From Clostridiaceae bacterium (lineage in GTDB: Bacteria > Bacillota > Clostridia > Acetivibrionales > DUMB01), in assembly GCA_012840085.1 (NCBI GenBank), contig DUMB01000006.1:1-64000 (forward strand): a stretch of DNA of 64,000 nt, in the 5' to 3' direction. Of the stretch, positions 56,685 through 64,000 are shown one piece after another. The notes under the pieces are model-generated. The model was not told the origin of the DNA and ran no database searches. It saw only the letters and a list, made by a program, of their open reading frames with translations. Within the stretch, counting starts at the first letter, position 1, and every line of letters begins with the position of its first letter. The position numbers and the translations under genes were made by a program.

Positions 56685-56762
56685 GGTGGATATAGCTCAG
56701 TCGGTTAGAGCGCCAGGTTGTGGCCCTGGAGGTCGTGGGTTCGAATCCCACTATTCACCCCA
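56685..56762 (+). tRNA. tRNA-His (GTG)
   Basis: Acceptor stem GTGGATA pairs with TATTCAC, with the extra G at -1 facing C73 that is special to tRNA-His. The anticodon GTG lies in GGTTGTGGCCC. The T arm is GTGGGTTCGAATCCCAC and CCA is encoded. Confidence 0.97.
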
Positions 56763-56780
56763 ATAAATTTTTTAAATTAT

Positions 56781-56856
56781 TGGGATGTAGCCAAGTCGGT
56801 AAGGCACGGGACTTTGACTCCCGCATTCGTAGGTTCGAGTCCTGCCATCCCAGCCA
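56781..56856 (+). tRNA. tRNA-Gln (TTG)
   Basis: Acceptor TGGGATG pairs with CATCCCA; the anticodon TTG lies in GACTTTGACTC; T-loop GTTCGAGTC; CCA is encoded. It is 18 bases after tRNA-His. Confidence 0.97.
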
Positions 56857-56859
56857 TTT

Positions 56860-56935
56860 GAGCCATTAGCTCAGCAGGCAGAGCACTTGACTTTTAATCA
56901 AGGTGTCCGGCGTTCGAGTCGCCGATGGCTCACCA
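56860..56935 (+). tRNA. tRNA-Lys (TTT)
   Basis: Acceptor GAGCCAT pairs with ATGGCTC; the anticodon TTT lies in GACTTTTAATC; T-loop GTTCGAGTC; CCA is encoded. It is three bases after tRNA-Gln. Confidence 0.97.
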
Positions 56936-56938
56936 AAA

Positions 56939-56969
56939 ACCGCTTATCATTAAGATAAGCGGTTTTTTT
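56939..56969 (+). terminator. Terminator of the tRNA operon
   Basis: ACCGCTTATC (56939-56948) and GATAAGCGGT (56954-56963) form a perfect 10-bp stem with a 5-base loop and seven Ts after it. Confidence 0.92.
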
Positions 56970-57111
56970 GTAAATGACTTTGAATCCTGATCATTGTTCT
57001 GTCAATTCCATATTTTGCAGCTAGAATATCATAACCGCCTGTATGACTGCCTAAATACTCTTTTACTATAGCATATTTGAATTCATTGGAATATTTCTTT
57101 TTCCATGACAT
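56950..57111 (-). pseudogene. Truncated IS3-family transposase OrfA
   Basis: On the minus strand the ATG at 57111, with GGAAGGAG upstream, opens MSWKKKYSNEFKYAIVKEYL, the start of IS3/IS150-type OrfA helix-turn-helix proteins. It continues through GGYDILAAKYGID for about 40 residues, after which the similarity stops and the frame runs into the tRNA terminator, ending at 56950. The rest of the element, including OrfB, is gone. It is probably the scar of an insertion next to the tRNA operon. Confidence 0.65.
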
Positions 57112-57242
57112 TAGAAAACTCCTTCCGGTAGTTTTTTGTCAACTTTTATAAAAAATATATTGAACTCTAGTGCGAAATGTGCTAATATTTCACCATAGAT
57201 ACACAAATGTGCATGAGCTATGGACACAATTGTGGAGGATTT

Positions 57243-57686
57243 ATGAAAAAAGACACTACTTTTTTTCTTGTGGATTCTTCAGTTCTGCCTGAAGTGTTTT
57301 CTAAAGTAATTGAGGTTAAGAAAATACTTGGAAAGGGAACTGTTAAGACAGTAAATGACGCTGTCAGAGAAGTAGGAATAAGCCGCAGTGCTTATTACAA
57401 GTATAGAGATTTTGTATTTCCTTTTTATGAGACATCAAGAGGAAAGGTTATTACACTTTACTTTACTCTGGAGAATTTTTCAGGAATACTGTCAAGGATT
57501 ATCAATGAGATAGCTTTGGCAAAGGCAAATATTTTGACGATAAACCAGAACATACCTATTAATAACCTTGCTGATGTAACTATATCTATTGAGACCACTG
57601 ATATGATAATAGACATTAAAGAATTGATGGATAAAATAAGTAAAATAGATGGTGTTCGAAGGCACGAAATACTTGCCAGGGAATAG
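57243..57686 (+). CDS. ACT-domain protein, PheB/UPF0735 family
   Basis: 147 residues from the ATG at 57243, 7 bases after GGAGG. The first half has a helix-turn-helix-like stretch (TVNDAVREVGISRSAYYKYRDFV); the second half is an ACT domain (KVITLYFTLENFSGILSRIINEIALAKANIL). Such proteins lie directly before hom or pheA in many Firmicutes and are thought to bind an amino acid and regulate. Here it precedes homoserine dehydrogenase by 13 bases. Whether it controls transcription or the enzyme is not known. Confidence 0.85.
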   Translation: MKKDTTFFLVDSSVLPEVFSKVIEVKKILGKGTVKTVNDAVREVGISRSAYYKYRDFVFPFYETSRGKVITLYFTLENFSGILSRIINEIALAKANILTINQNIPINNLADVTISIETTDMIIDIKELMDKISKIDGVRRHEILARE

Positions 57687-57699
57687 GGAGGTAATAATT

Positions 57700-58950
57700 A
57701 TGGCGAATGTTGCAGTATTAGGCTATGGAGTTGTTGGCTCAGGTGTTGTAGAAGTTCTGAAAGAAAACAGTGTTAGCATTTCAAGAAAGGCTGGAGAGGA
57801 AATAAGAGTAAAAAAAATTCTCGATATCCGTGATTTTCCTGACAGCCCAGACAGAGATCTTATAACTCATAATCCTGATGATGTTTTTGAAGATGATTCA
57901 ATAAATATAGTAGTTGAAACCATCGGTGGTGTCGGTATTGCCCATGAGTATACCAGGAGGGCATTTCTTAAAGGCAAACACGTGGTTACATCCAATAAAG
58001 AACTTGTTGCTACACATGGTCCTGAGCTTATGAAACTGGCCAAAGAATGTGGGGTTAATTATTTATTTGAGGCAAGCGTTGGGGGAGGTATACCAATAAT
58101 ACGGCCACTCAATCAATGCCTTGCAGCTAATGAAATTGTGGGAATAACGGGAATTCTTAATGGAACCACAAATTATATACTTACTCAGATGAAAAGAGAA
58201 GGCAAGAATTTTGACGAAGCCCTTAAAAGTGCGCAACAGAATGGATATGCTGAAGCAAATCCGGCTGCAGATATAGAAGGACACGATGCATGCAGGAAGA
58301 TAGCCATACTGTCTTCAATTGCGTACAATGAGTTTGTTGACAGTAAGAATATATATACTGAAGGAATTTCAAACATAACATTAGCTGATATGGAATATGC
58401 TGAAGCCATGAACTCCGTAATCAAGCTGCTGGCCATCAGCAAGAAGGTAGGCGATAAAATATTTGCAAGAGTAAGTCCTGCCATTATTAGTAAAAATCAT
58501 CCGGTGGCAAATGTTGAAGATGTTTTCAATGCAATTATTGTAAAAGGAAATGCTATCGGAGATGCCATGTTCTATGGAAAAGGTGCCGGAAAACTTCCTA
58601 CGGCAAGTGCTGTTGTAGCTGATGTAATTGATATAGTAAGACATATAGACAGTAATGGCAGAACTGTTTGGAAAAGAAAAGACTATAACAATATTATTGA
58701 CATAAATGAAAGCACTACAAGATTTTTCATAAGGGTATCTGCAAACAACAGTGAAGAAGCTGAAAATTATATCAAACAGGTCTTTGGGGATGTTGAGTTC
58801 ATAAAAGCCGCCAGAGACAGCTATAAAGATGAGGTTGCTTTTGTAACGGCTAAAGCAAAAGAAGGTGAGCTCGTATCCAAGAAGGAAAGCTTAAAAGCTT
58901 CAGCTTCAATAAATGATATTATAAGTGTAATAAGGGTGGAAGAAGAATAA
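57700..58950 (+). CDS. hom: Homoserine dehydrogenase
   Basis: 416 residues from the ATG at 57700, with GGGAGGT before it. The Rossmann start is VAVLGYGVVGSGVVEVL; the catalytic domain has TSNKELVATHGPELM, GGGIPIIRPLNQ, ITGILNGTTNYILTQM and the Lys/Asp region GYAEANPAADIEGHDACRKI. The C-terminal ACT domain (about 345-416) gives threonine feedback. It reduces aspartate semialdehyde to homoserine, on the way to threonine and methionine. The preceding ACT-domain gene is probably in the same operon. Confidence 0.95.
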   Translation: MANVAVLGYGVVGSGVVEVLKENSVSISRKAGEEIRVKKILDIRDFPDSPDRDLITHNPDDVFEDDSINIVVETIGGVGIAHEYTRRAFLKGKHVVTSNKELVATHGPELMKLAKECGVNYLFEASVGGGIPIIRPLNQCLAANEIVGITGILNGTTNYILTQMKREGKNFDEALKSAQQNGYAEANPAADIEGHDACRKIAILSSIAYNEFVDSKNIYTEGISNITLADMEYAEAMNSVIKLLAISKKVGDKIFARVSPAIISKNHPVANVEDVFNAIIVKGNAIGDAMFYGKGAGKLPTASAVVADVIDIVRHIDSNGRTVWKRKDYNNIIDINESTTRFFIRVSANNSEEAENYIKQVFGDVEFIKAARDSYKDEVAFVTAKAKEGELVSKKESLKASASINDIISVIRVEEE

Positions 58951-59063
58951 AGAAATAAATGCTATTGCAATATTAGCAATTATTATATATACTAATTTTA
59001 TTAATAAGTTGCGAAACTGTTTGCAAAAATAGTTGATGATTACAACAGAATATCTTGCGTAAG

Positions 59064-59334
59064 AATACAGGTTCAATCCGTGGAAATACATTTTCCCGGA
59101 TATAGGGAAGTCGGGTTTCAATCCCGCGCGGTCCCGCCGCTGTGAAAGTGGAGCCTCTAAATGAAGCGTAGTCAGGTAAAGTTGGATTCATGTACAGGTA
59201 AAGATATTCAGAAAAGGTTATAATCTAATTTAAACCTGACGAAACTATGCCACTGGAGATAAAGCCAAATGGCACAAACTCTCTGGGAAGGCCTTAGAGG
59301 TGATGATGCTTGAGCCAGAAAACCTGCCTGTATT
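59064..59334 (+). ncRNA. Cobalamin (B12) riboswitch
   Basis: The leader shows the core features: ATAGGGAAGTCGGG, then CGCGGTCCCGCCGCTGTGA (about 59136-59154), the B12-box-like ATGCCACTGG (59248 region), TGGGAAGGCC and the closing GAGCCAGAAAACCTGCC (59312-59328), whose end can pair with the 5' ATACAGGTT to form P1. It senses adenosylcobalamin and lowers expression when B12 is plentiful. The genes downstream (adenosyltransferase and a B12-type importer) fit. Confidence 0.93.
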
Positions 59335-59404
59335 TGTACACCGCAAGCTCTACGGGAGATAGAGGAGGTGTTAATGTGTGGAAATATATTGGTGTGATTA
59401 TTGC

Positions 59405-59436
59405 AAACCTCTAACCTGCTGGCTAGAGGTTTTTTT
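59405..59436 (+). terminator. Riboswitch-controlled terminator
   Basis: AAACCTCTA (59405-59413) pairs with TAGAGGTTT (59424-59432), followed by more Ts. It lies 70 bases after the riboswitch and can act as its expression platform. Confidence 0.85.
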
Positions 59437-59592
59437 AGCGTCTCTGGCACTTTCTGATAAAGAGTTGTAGCATTACATATTTGCATAATAACCTAAGGCG
59501 ATTAGATTTAGGATTGGCTGGAATTCAGAACGGTTAGAATATTTATTGGAATTTAATTTATCCGGAATATTATAAAAAAGGCAGGTGCAACT

Positions 59593-60120
59593 ATGCAAGG
59601 TTTGGTGCACATATATACCGGAAATGGCAAAGGTAAGACTTCTGCTGCCGTTGGTCTTGGAATAAGGGCATGTGGCAGAGGTTTCAAGGTATTGATGGTG
59701 CAGTTTCTCAAAGGAACGGAAACAGGGGAGGCAATAACTATAGAAAAGCTTGCTCCCATGTTTACTATTCACAGGGGGAAATCAACCGGAAAATTCACAT
59801 GGCAGATGAGCAGTGAGGAAAAAGAATATGAGAAGAATGTGCAGAATGAACTTCTTGATTATGCACGGAAAGCTGCTGCAAGCGGCCAGTGGCAGATGGT
59901 GATTCTCGATGAAATTATGGCTGCTATAAAAAGTGAAATGGTAAAAGTAGAAGATGTGGTAAGCCTTATAAAAGACAGGCACAGGGACGTTGAGATTGTG
60001 CTTACAGGCAGAAACGCGCCTAATGAGCTTATAGAGCTTGCTGATTATGTGTCTGAAATAAATGAGGTCAAACATCCGATGAATAAGGGCATTGCTGCAC
60101 GCAAGGGGATTGAATTTTAA
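59593..60120 (+). CDS. cobO: Cob(I)alamin adenosyltransferase, CobO/BtuR type
   Basis: 175 residues. The P-loop GNGKGKTSAAVGLGIRA near the start, VLMVQFLKGTETGEA, the central WQMVILDEIMAAIK and the end LTGRNAPNELIELADYVSEI define the CobO family. The enzyme attaches the adenosyl group to corrinoids, making coenzyme B12. Control by the preceding riboswitch is expected. The next gene encodes a corrinoid-type binding protein, so salvage of imported corrinoids is likely. Confidence 0.95.
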   Translation: MQGLVHIYTGNGKGKTSAAVGLGIRACGRGFKVLMVQFLKGTETGEAITIEKLAPMFTIHRGKSTGKFTWQMSSEEKEYEKNVQNELLDYARKAAASGQWQMVILDEIMAAIKSEMVKVEDVVSLIKDRHRDVEIVLTGRNAPNELIELADYVSEINEVKHPMNKGIAARKGIEF

Positions 60121-60149
60121 GTTCCGGAGATTGAGTTTTAACCTTTGAT

Positions 60150-60240
60150 TTATTTTTAAGTTAAATTTAAGTTGAAGTTTAACTTTAAGTTTAAATTTTA
60201 CATTAAGTTTAAGTTTTGCTTTAAATTTATCTTATGCAAT
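60150..60240. repeat. Low-complexity AAGTTTAA/TTAAATTT tract
   Basis: Between cobO and the binding-protein gene, short words of the type TTAAGTTTAA and TTTAAATTT repeat about ten times without strict period. No gene or terminator with a clear stem was recognised in the 229-base gap. Confidence 0.5.
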
Positions 60241-60349
60241 GCCTTATCGGCAAACAAATGATTTGTTTACTGTTATAAATATTTTGAAATAGTTATGACA
60301 GGAGAAAAAATATCAGGAACAAGAATATGATAGGAGAGTGTAATAAACT

Positions 60350-61411
60350 ATGAAAAAGATTTTAAAAAACACGGTAATACTTTTGGTTATAATGGCGTTA
60401 TCCATGATGTTGTTTTCAGCATGCGGGAAATCCAAGGACAAGGATGACAATTCTGCAAACGGCGTTGAAGACGTACAGAACGGCGGTCAGAAGAATGATG
60501 AAGCATCAAACGGGAATTCACAGGATAATGGTTCTCAAAGTGACAATTCAGTTGCCTACCCGCTGACAGTTAAAGATGCAAACGGTTATGAAATGACAAT
60601 TGATAAGAAGCCTGAAAAGATAATTTCGCTTACATTAGGTACGGATGAAATTCTGCTGGAGCTTGTGGATAAGAACAGAATAGCTGCTTTGTCAGACCTG
60701 GCTGATGATAAAGGACTTTCAAATGTAGTGGATGAAGCTGAAGGCTTTACACTTCTGGCAGCGGCAGATGTTGAAAAGTTAATTTCCCTCCAGCCTGACA
60801 TGGTATTTGTTGCCAGCTGGACAGATGCTAATATTGTACAGCAGCTAAGGGATGCAGGCATAAATGTTTATGCTTATATGGCAGCTAACAATATTGATGA
60901 GCAGAAGAAGGTAATTGAGGAAATAGCCTACGTCACTGGTGAAGTGGAAAAGGGAAAAGAAATAATAGCGCAAATGGACAGCAAGCTGAAATATGTTGAA
61001 GAAAGGGTTAAAAATTTGAAAGCAGAAGAAAAGCTTAAAGCTTTATCTTGTGATTCATTTTTCTATACTTACGGCAAAAATACCACCTTTGATGACCTGG
61101 CATCTTATGCAGGTGTAATTAACCTGGCCTCAGAGTTGGGTATGGAAGGATGGGTGCAGATATCCAAGGAAAAAATAATAGAACTTAACCCAGACATATT
61201 AGTTCTTCCAAACTGGTCATATGAAGGTTTTAATGCTGAGGAATTTTACAATGATATAAAAAATGATAAAAGTCTTCAGAATGTAAGTGCAATTAAGAAT
61301 AACAGAGTATTTTCATTACCGGAATCTCATACTACAGCTCTTTCACAATATATAGTTCTTGGCGTTGAGGACTTGGCAAAGGCTGCGTATCCTGAACTTT
61401 TTAAGGAATAA
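60350..61411 (+). CDS. ABC transporter binding lipoprotein, cobalamin/siderophore class (BtuF-like)
   Basis: 353 residues with a lipobox (LFSAC, Cys25) and a long polar spacer (26-70, rich in Asn, Gln, Ser and Asp). The fold is class III: PLTVKDANGYEMTIDKKPEKIISLTLGTDEILLEL, then VEKLISLQPDMVFVASW and a C-terminal LPNWSYEGFN. These proteins bind corrinoids or iron chelates. The riboswitch and adenosyltransferase upstream, and the permease and ATPase downstream, favour corrinoids. Confidence 0.88.
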   Translation: MKKILKNTVILLVIMALSMMLFSACGKSKDKDDNSANGVEDVQNGGQKNDEASNGNSQDNGSQSDNSVAYPLTVKDANGYEMTIDKKPEKIISLTLGTDEILLELVDKNRIAALSDLADDKGLSNVVDEAEGFTLLAAADVEKLISLQPDMVFVASWTDANIVQQLRDAGINVYAYMAANNIDEQKKVIEEIAYVTGEVEKGKEIIAQMDSKLKYVEERVKNLKAEEKLKALSCDSFFYTYGKNTTFDDLASYAGVINLASELGMEGWVQISKEKIIELNPDILVLPNWSYEGFNAEEFYNDIKNDKSLQNVSAIKNNRVFSLPESHTTALSQYIVLGVEDLAKAAYPELFKE

Positions 61412-61529
61412 ATGAGTTAGTTTAAAATATGCTGAAAAATTGAGTTACACAGGGGTGCATTTTCAGATAAACAGATAAATAATAGAAAGAACATGCATCC
61501 CTGTTATACATTATGCATGATAATGGGGT

Positions 61530-62627
61530 ATGAAAATGTTCAATAAAAGAGAAACAGGGATGAGAGCGAAAGAGGATTTTTCAGGGGACAAGCCAAAGCA
61601 CAATGCCAAGAAAAAAATTGTGCTTCCGGTTATGCTGGGAGTACTTGCGCTGGTGCTTGTACTTGCAACGGCAATAGGTGCTGTATATGTACCTTTTGGA
61701 CAAACGGCCAGAATAATATTAAAAAATATTGGTATTCTTAAGAATGCCACTTTTCAGGAAGGACATGAGGAAATAATATTTTATGTACGTTTCCCGGGTG
61801 TACTGGTTGCAGCCCTTGTAGGGGCAGGACTTGCTACATCGGGAGTTGTCATGCAGGGAATGTTCAGGAACCCCATGGCTGACCCAGGTATATTGGGCGT
61901 GTCCAGCGGTGCCGGCCTTGGAGCGGTAATAGCAATTGCCCTTAGGCTTAATTCAAAGAGCGTATTTTTCCTCCCTGTTTTTGCTGCCGTTGGTGCCCTT
62001 GCAGCATCTTATGCGGTTTTTAGGTTATCAAAGAGAGGCGGAAAAATTCCGGTACTCACCCTCGTATTGTCAGGTATAGCTGTCAGCATGTTTCTTGGAG
62101 CTATGACATCAATTGTGCTGACCACGATTCATGGAGACCAGATAAAGGAATATCTTTTCTGGACTACTGGAGGACTTACTGCAAGAAGGTGGGAACACGT
62201 CGCAATGGCTGTGGTTCCTATTATTACATGTATTGCGATACTTCTTGCCTATTCAAGAGACCTCAACATACTTCTGCTTGGTGAAGAAGAAGCTCAGGCG
62301 GTGGGATTGAATTCAGCAAAAACTCGGAAAATACTGCTTGTGCTCACATCAATTGCTACAGCTGCGGCAGTAAGTGTCAGCGGCAATATAAGCTTTGTAG
62401 GCCTGATTGTGCCCCATATTATGAGGCTTATTGTAGGTCCCGACCATAGAATACTTATACCTGTAAGTGCCGTTGGCGGTTCAATATTTCTTGTGGCATG
62501 TGATCTTATAGCAAGGGCAATCCCAAATCCAAGAGGCATTGGCGTTGGAATAGTTACTTCATTAATAGGTGCTCCTTATTTTCTGTTTTTACTGATTAAA
62601 ACAAGAAAAGGGGGAGATGCCGTATGA
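61530..62627 (+). CDS. FecCD/BtuC-type ABC transporter permease
   Basis: 365 residues with about ten membrane helices. Typical blocks are [44 protein letters not shown] near 85-130 and [22 protein letters not shown] near 285. A polar N-terminal part (1-35) precedes the first helix. It forms the importer channel with the ATPase, whose start overlaps its stop (ATGA). The ribosome site before the ATG at 61530 is weak (GGGGT); the ATG at 61536 is also possible. Confidence 0.92.
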   Translation: MKMFNKRETGMRAKEDFSGDKPKHNAKKKIVLPVMLGVLALVLVLATAIGAVYVPFGQTARIILKNIGILKNATFQEGHEEIIFYVRFPGVLVAALVGAGLATSGVVMQGMFRNPMADPGILGVSSGAGLGAVIAIALRLNSKSVFFLPVFAAVGALAASYAVFRLSKRGGKIPVLTLVLSGIAVSMFLGAMTSIVLTTIHGDQIKEYLFWTTGGLTARRWEHVAMAVVPIITCIAILLAYSRDLNILLLGEEEAQAVGLNSAKTRKILLVLTSIATAAAVSVSGNISFVGLIVPHIMRLIVGPDHRILIPVSAVGGSIFLVACDLIARAIPNPRGIGVGIVTSLIGAPYFLFLLIKTRKGGDAV

Positions 62628-63856
62628 CTGCAGGTTACGGAGATTATTCAGTCCTGATTAAGGATCTTCACTATTCAATAGACGATGTTGAAATTCTTAA
62701 AGAAATAAACTTGTGTGTAGGCAAAGGTGAGCTTGTAGGCCTTATAGGCCCTAATGGCGCGGGCAAATCTACGCTTTTGAAATGTATCAGCGGTATATAC
62801 AGCTGTAATAATGGGGAAATTTATGTGAATGGCATGGATATAAAACGTACTGATTGTAAAAAGATTGCACGTGAAGTAGCACTTATGCATCAGAATACGA
62901 ATGTCACATTTCCATTCCCTGCAATAGATGTTGTTCTTACCGGAAGGTATCCCTACCTTAAAAGGTTCGAAACAGAAAGCAGTGAAGATTATAGAATAGC
63001 CAGAAAGCACATGAGCTACACAGACACTTTAAAATTTGAATCCAAGCCTGTTACCAACATGTCAGGGGGAGAAAGGCAGAGGGTTCTGTTTGCAAAGGTG
63101 CTTACGCAAGAGACTCATTTGATTCTGCTGGATGAGCCTACTGCAAGTCTTGACATATCATATGAAGAACAGATTTTTAAGTATTGCTGTGAGTTAGTTG
63201 CAAACGGAAAGACTGTCATTGCAGCAGTGCATGATCTTAAACTGGCATCGCGTTATTGCTCGAGGCTTGTGCTGATGAAAGACGGTAAAATACTATCCGA
63301 TGGAAGCGTTGAAGAGGTACTGACCCCTGAAAACCTTTCTGTGGCATATGGTGTCAGGGCAGTTGTTTATAGAAACAGAATAACCGGATTATTGGATTTT
63401 TACACTCACAAGCTGGAGCAGGGAAAGCCCGGAAAGAAAATACATGTCATCGGTGGAGGGGGCTCAGCATCCGGCATAATGAGGCAGTTGTTTGAATATG
63501 GGCATGAAGTTTCAACAGGAGTACTGTTCCCCGGTGACAGTGATTTGCAATGTGCGGATGTTTTTGGAATAAAGGCTGTTGTAACTGAGCCTTTTAATGG
63601 GATAAATGAGCAATACTTCAACAAAAATGTTGAGTTAATAAAGAATGCCGATCTGACAATACTTTGCAATATGCCCTTTGGAATTCAGAATATAAGAAAT
63701 CTCGAAGCTGCTTCCTATGCGCAAAATCTTGTCATAGTGGAGGATGACCCGCCGATGGGCAGAGACTATACAGGCGGACAGGCATTGGAAATATATAATA
63801 AATTAGCAAAAAAAGCAATTATAACTACTTCCGCAAAGGTACACGAAGTAATATAA
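62624..63856 (+). CDS. BtuD/FecE-type ABC ATPase with an extra C-terminal domain
   Basis: 410 residues. The first ~260 are a normal ATPase: GPNGAGKSTLLKC, MSGGERQRVLFAKVL, LILLDEPTASLD and AAVHDL. The last ~145 residues form another domain with HVIGGGGSASGIMRQLFEYGHEV, a Rossmann-like glycine loop, then VTEPFNGIN and VIVEDDPPMGRDYTGG. This extension occurs in some clostridial and archaeal cobalamin-type ATPases; its role is unknown, perhaps regulation by a nucleotide or handling of the corrinoid. It is translationally coupled to the permease (ATGA overlap). Confidence 0.9.
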   Translation: MTAGYGDYSVLIKDLHYSIDDVEILKEINLCVGKGELVGLIGPNGAGKSTLLKCISGIYSCNNGEIYVNGMDIKRTDCKKIAREVALMHQNTNVTFPFPAIDVVLTGRYPYLKRFETESSEDYRIARKHMSYTDTLKFESKPVTNMSGGERQRVLFAKVLTQETHLILLDEPTASLDISYEEQIFKYCCELVANGKTVIAAVHDLKLASRYCSRLVLMKDGKILSDGSVEEVLTPENLSVAYGVRAVVYRNRITGLLDFYTHKLEQGKPGKKIHVIGGGGSASGIMRQLFEYGHEVSTGVLFPGDSDLQCADVFGIKAVVTEPFNGINEQYFNKNVELIKNADLTILCNMPFGIQNIRNLEAASYAQNLVIVEDDPPMGRDYTGGQALEIYNKLAKKAIITTSAKVHEVI

Positions 63857-63968
63857 CCTGTTTTGTCTCATTTTGGTCAGCAGAAATATCTTCGAAGCGG
63901 TGAAAATCTATTACCAGGCAAAAGTAAACATCTTCTTCAGAAAAGTATGTCCATTTTCCAAATATCTC

Positions 63969-63997
63969 TTGACAAAAATAACATTCCCCCCTAAAAT
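63969..63997 (+). promoter_or_regulatory. Promoter at the window end
   Basis: TTGACA (63969-63974), 17 bases, TAAAAT (63992-63997). It would drive a gene beyond the window. The 112 bases before it, after the ATPase gene, hold nothing recognisable. Confidence 0.6.
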
Positions 63998-64000
63998 ATT

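Overview
The window looks like a chromosomal segment of a low-GC, Gram-positive anaerobe of the class Clostridia, probably one of the cellulose- or plant-fibre-degrading lineages (Acetivibrio/Ruminiclostridium type). The reasons are the AT-rich intergenic DNA, strong GGAGG ribosome binding sites, a glycoside phosphorylase (GH94), YesM/YesN-type and large AraC-type regulators, a Na+-pump decarboxylase beta subunit, a membrane pyrophosphatase, ClpE, T-box control of valS and a cobalamin riboswitch. The species is an inference.

Layout. 0-6 kb: the 3' end of a GH94 phosphorylase, a membrane-anchored AraC regulator, and an ECF sigma factor with its membrane anti-sigma-like partner (minus strand). 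6-9 kb: a zinc-type ABC importer (znuACB) behind a nested palindrome of Fur-family geometry. 9-21 kb: the most unusual region. A minus-strand operon (histidine kinase, response regulator, a 53-residue membrane peptide and a membrane-anchored binding protein) stands back-to-back with a plus-strand operon (binding protein, phosphotriesterase-like hydrolase, double-ATPase, permease, M24-fold protein, sensory-rhodopsin-transducer-like protein, second M24-fold protein). Both M24 proteins have lost the usual metal-binding aspartates, so this looks like a sensing, uptake and catabolic island for an unidentified small molecule.

21-31 kb: motAB, a split threonine/serine exporter, an oadB-type sodium pump with a tiny gamma-like subunit, and a topoisomerase IV pair (parE/parC) behind a regular AT-rich repeat array. 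30.6-47 kb: DUF362 protein, aspartate kinase, uvrB, a large glutamine synthetase, uvrA, clpE and hppA. uvrB and uvrA each carry a LexA-type box at the same place in the promoter; the synthetase between them has none. 46-50 kb: a decayed phosphate-uptake locus, in which pstC is fused in frame to the end of a PhoR-type kinase beside scraps of pstS, followed by an amidase-domain protein, cheW and argJ.

50-57 kb: a T-box leader, a small membrane protein, valS and nadE, then a His-Gln-Lys tRNA operon and a truncated IS3-type transposase. 57-64 kb: an ACT-domain protein with homoserine dehydrogenase, then a cobalamin riboswitch in front of the cobalamin adenosyltransferase and a BtuFCD-type ABC importer.

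Several short repeat families are scattered between genes. The clearest is a roughly 110-180 bp element with AACTTGTTGTGCC terminal inverted repeats (about 6.0, 30.4, 33.2 and 50.3 kb).
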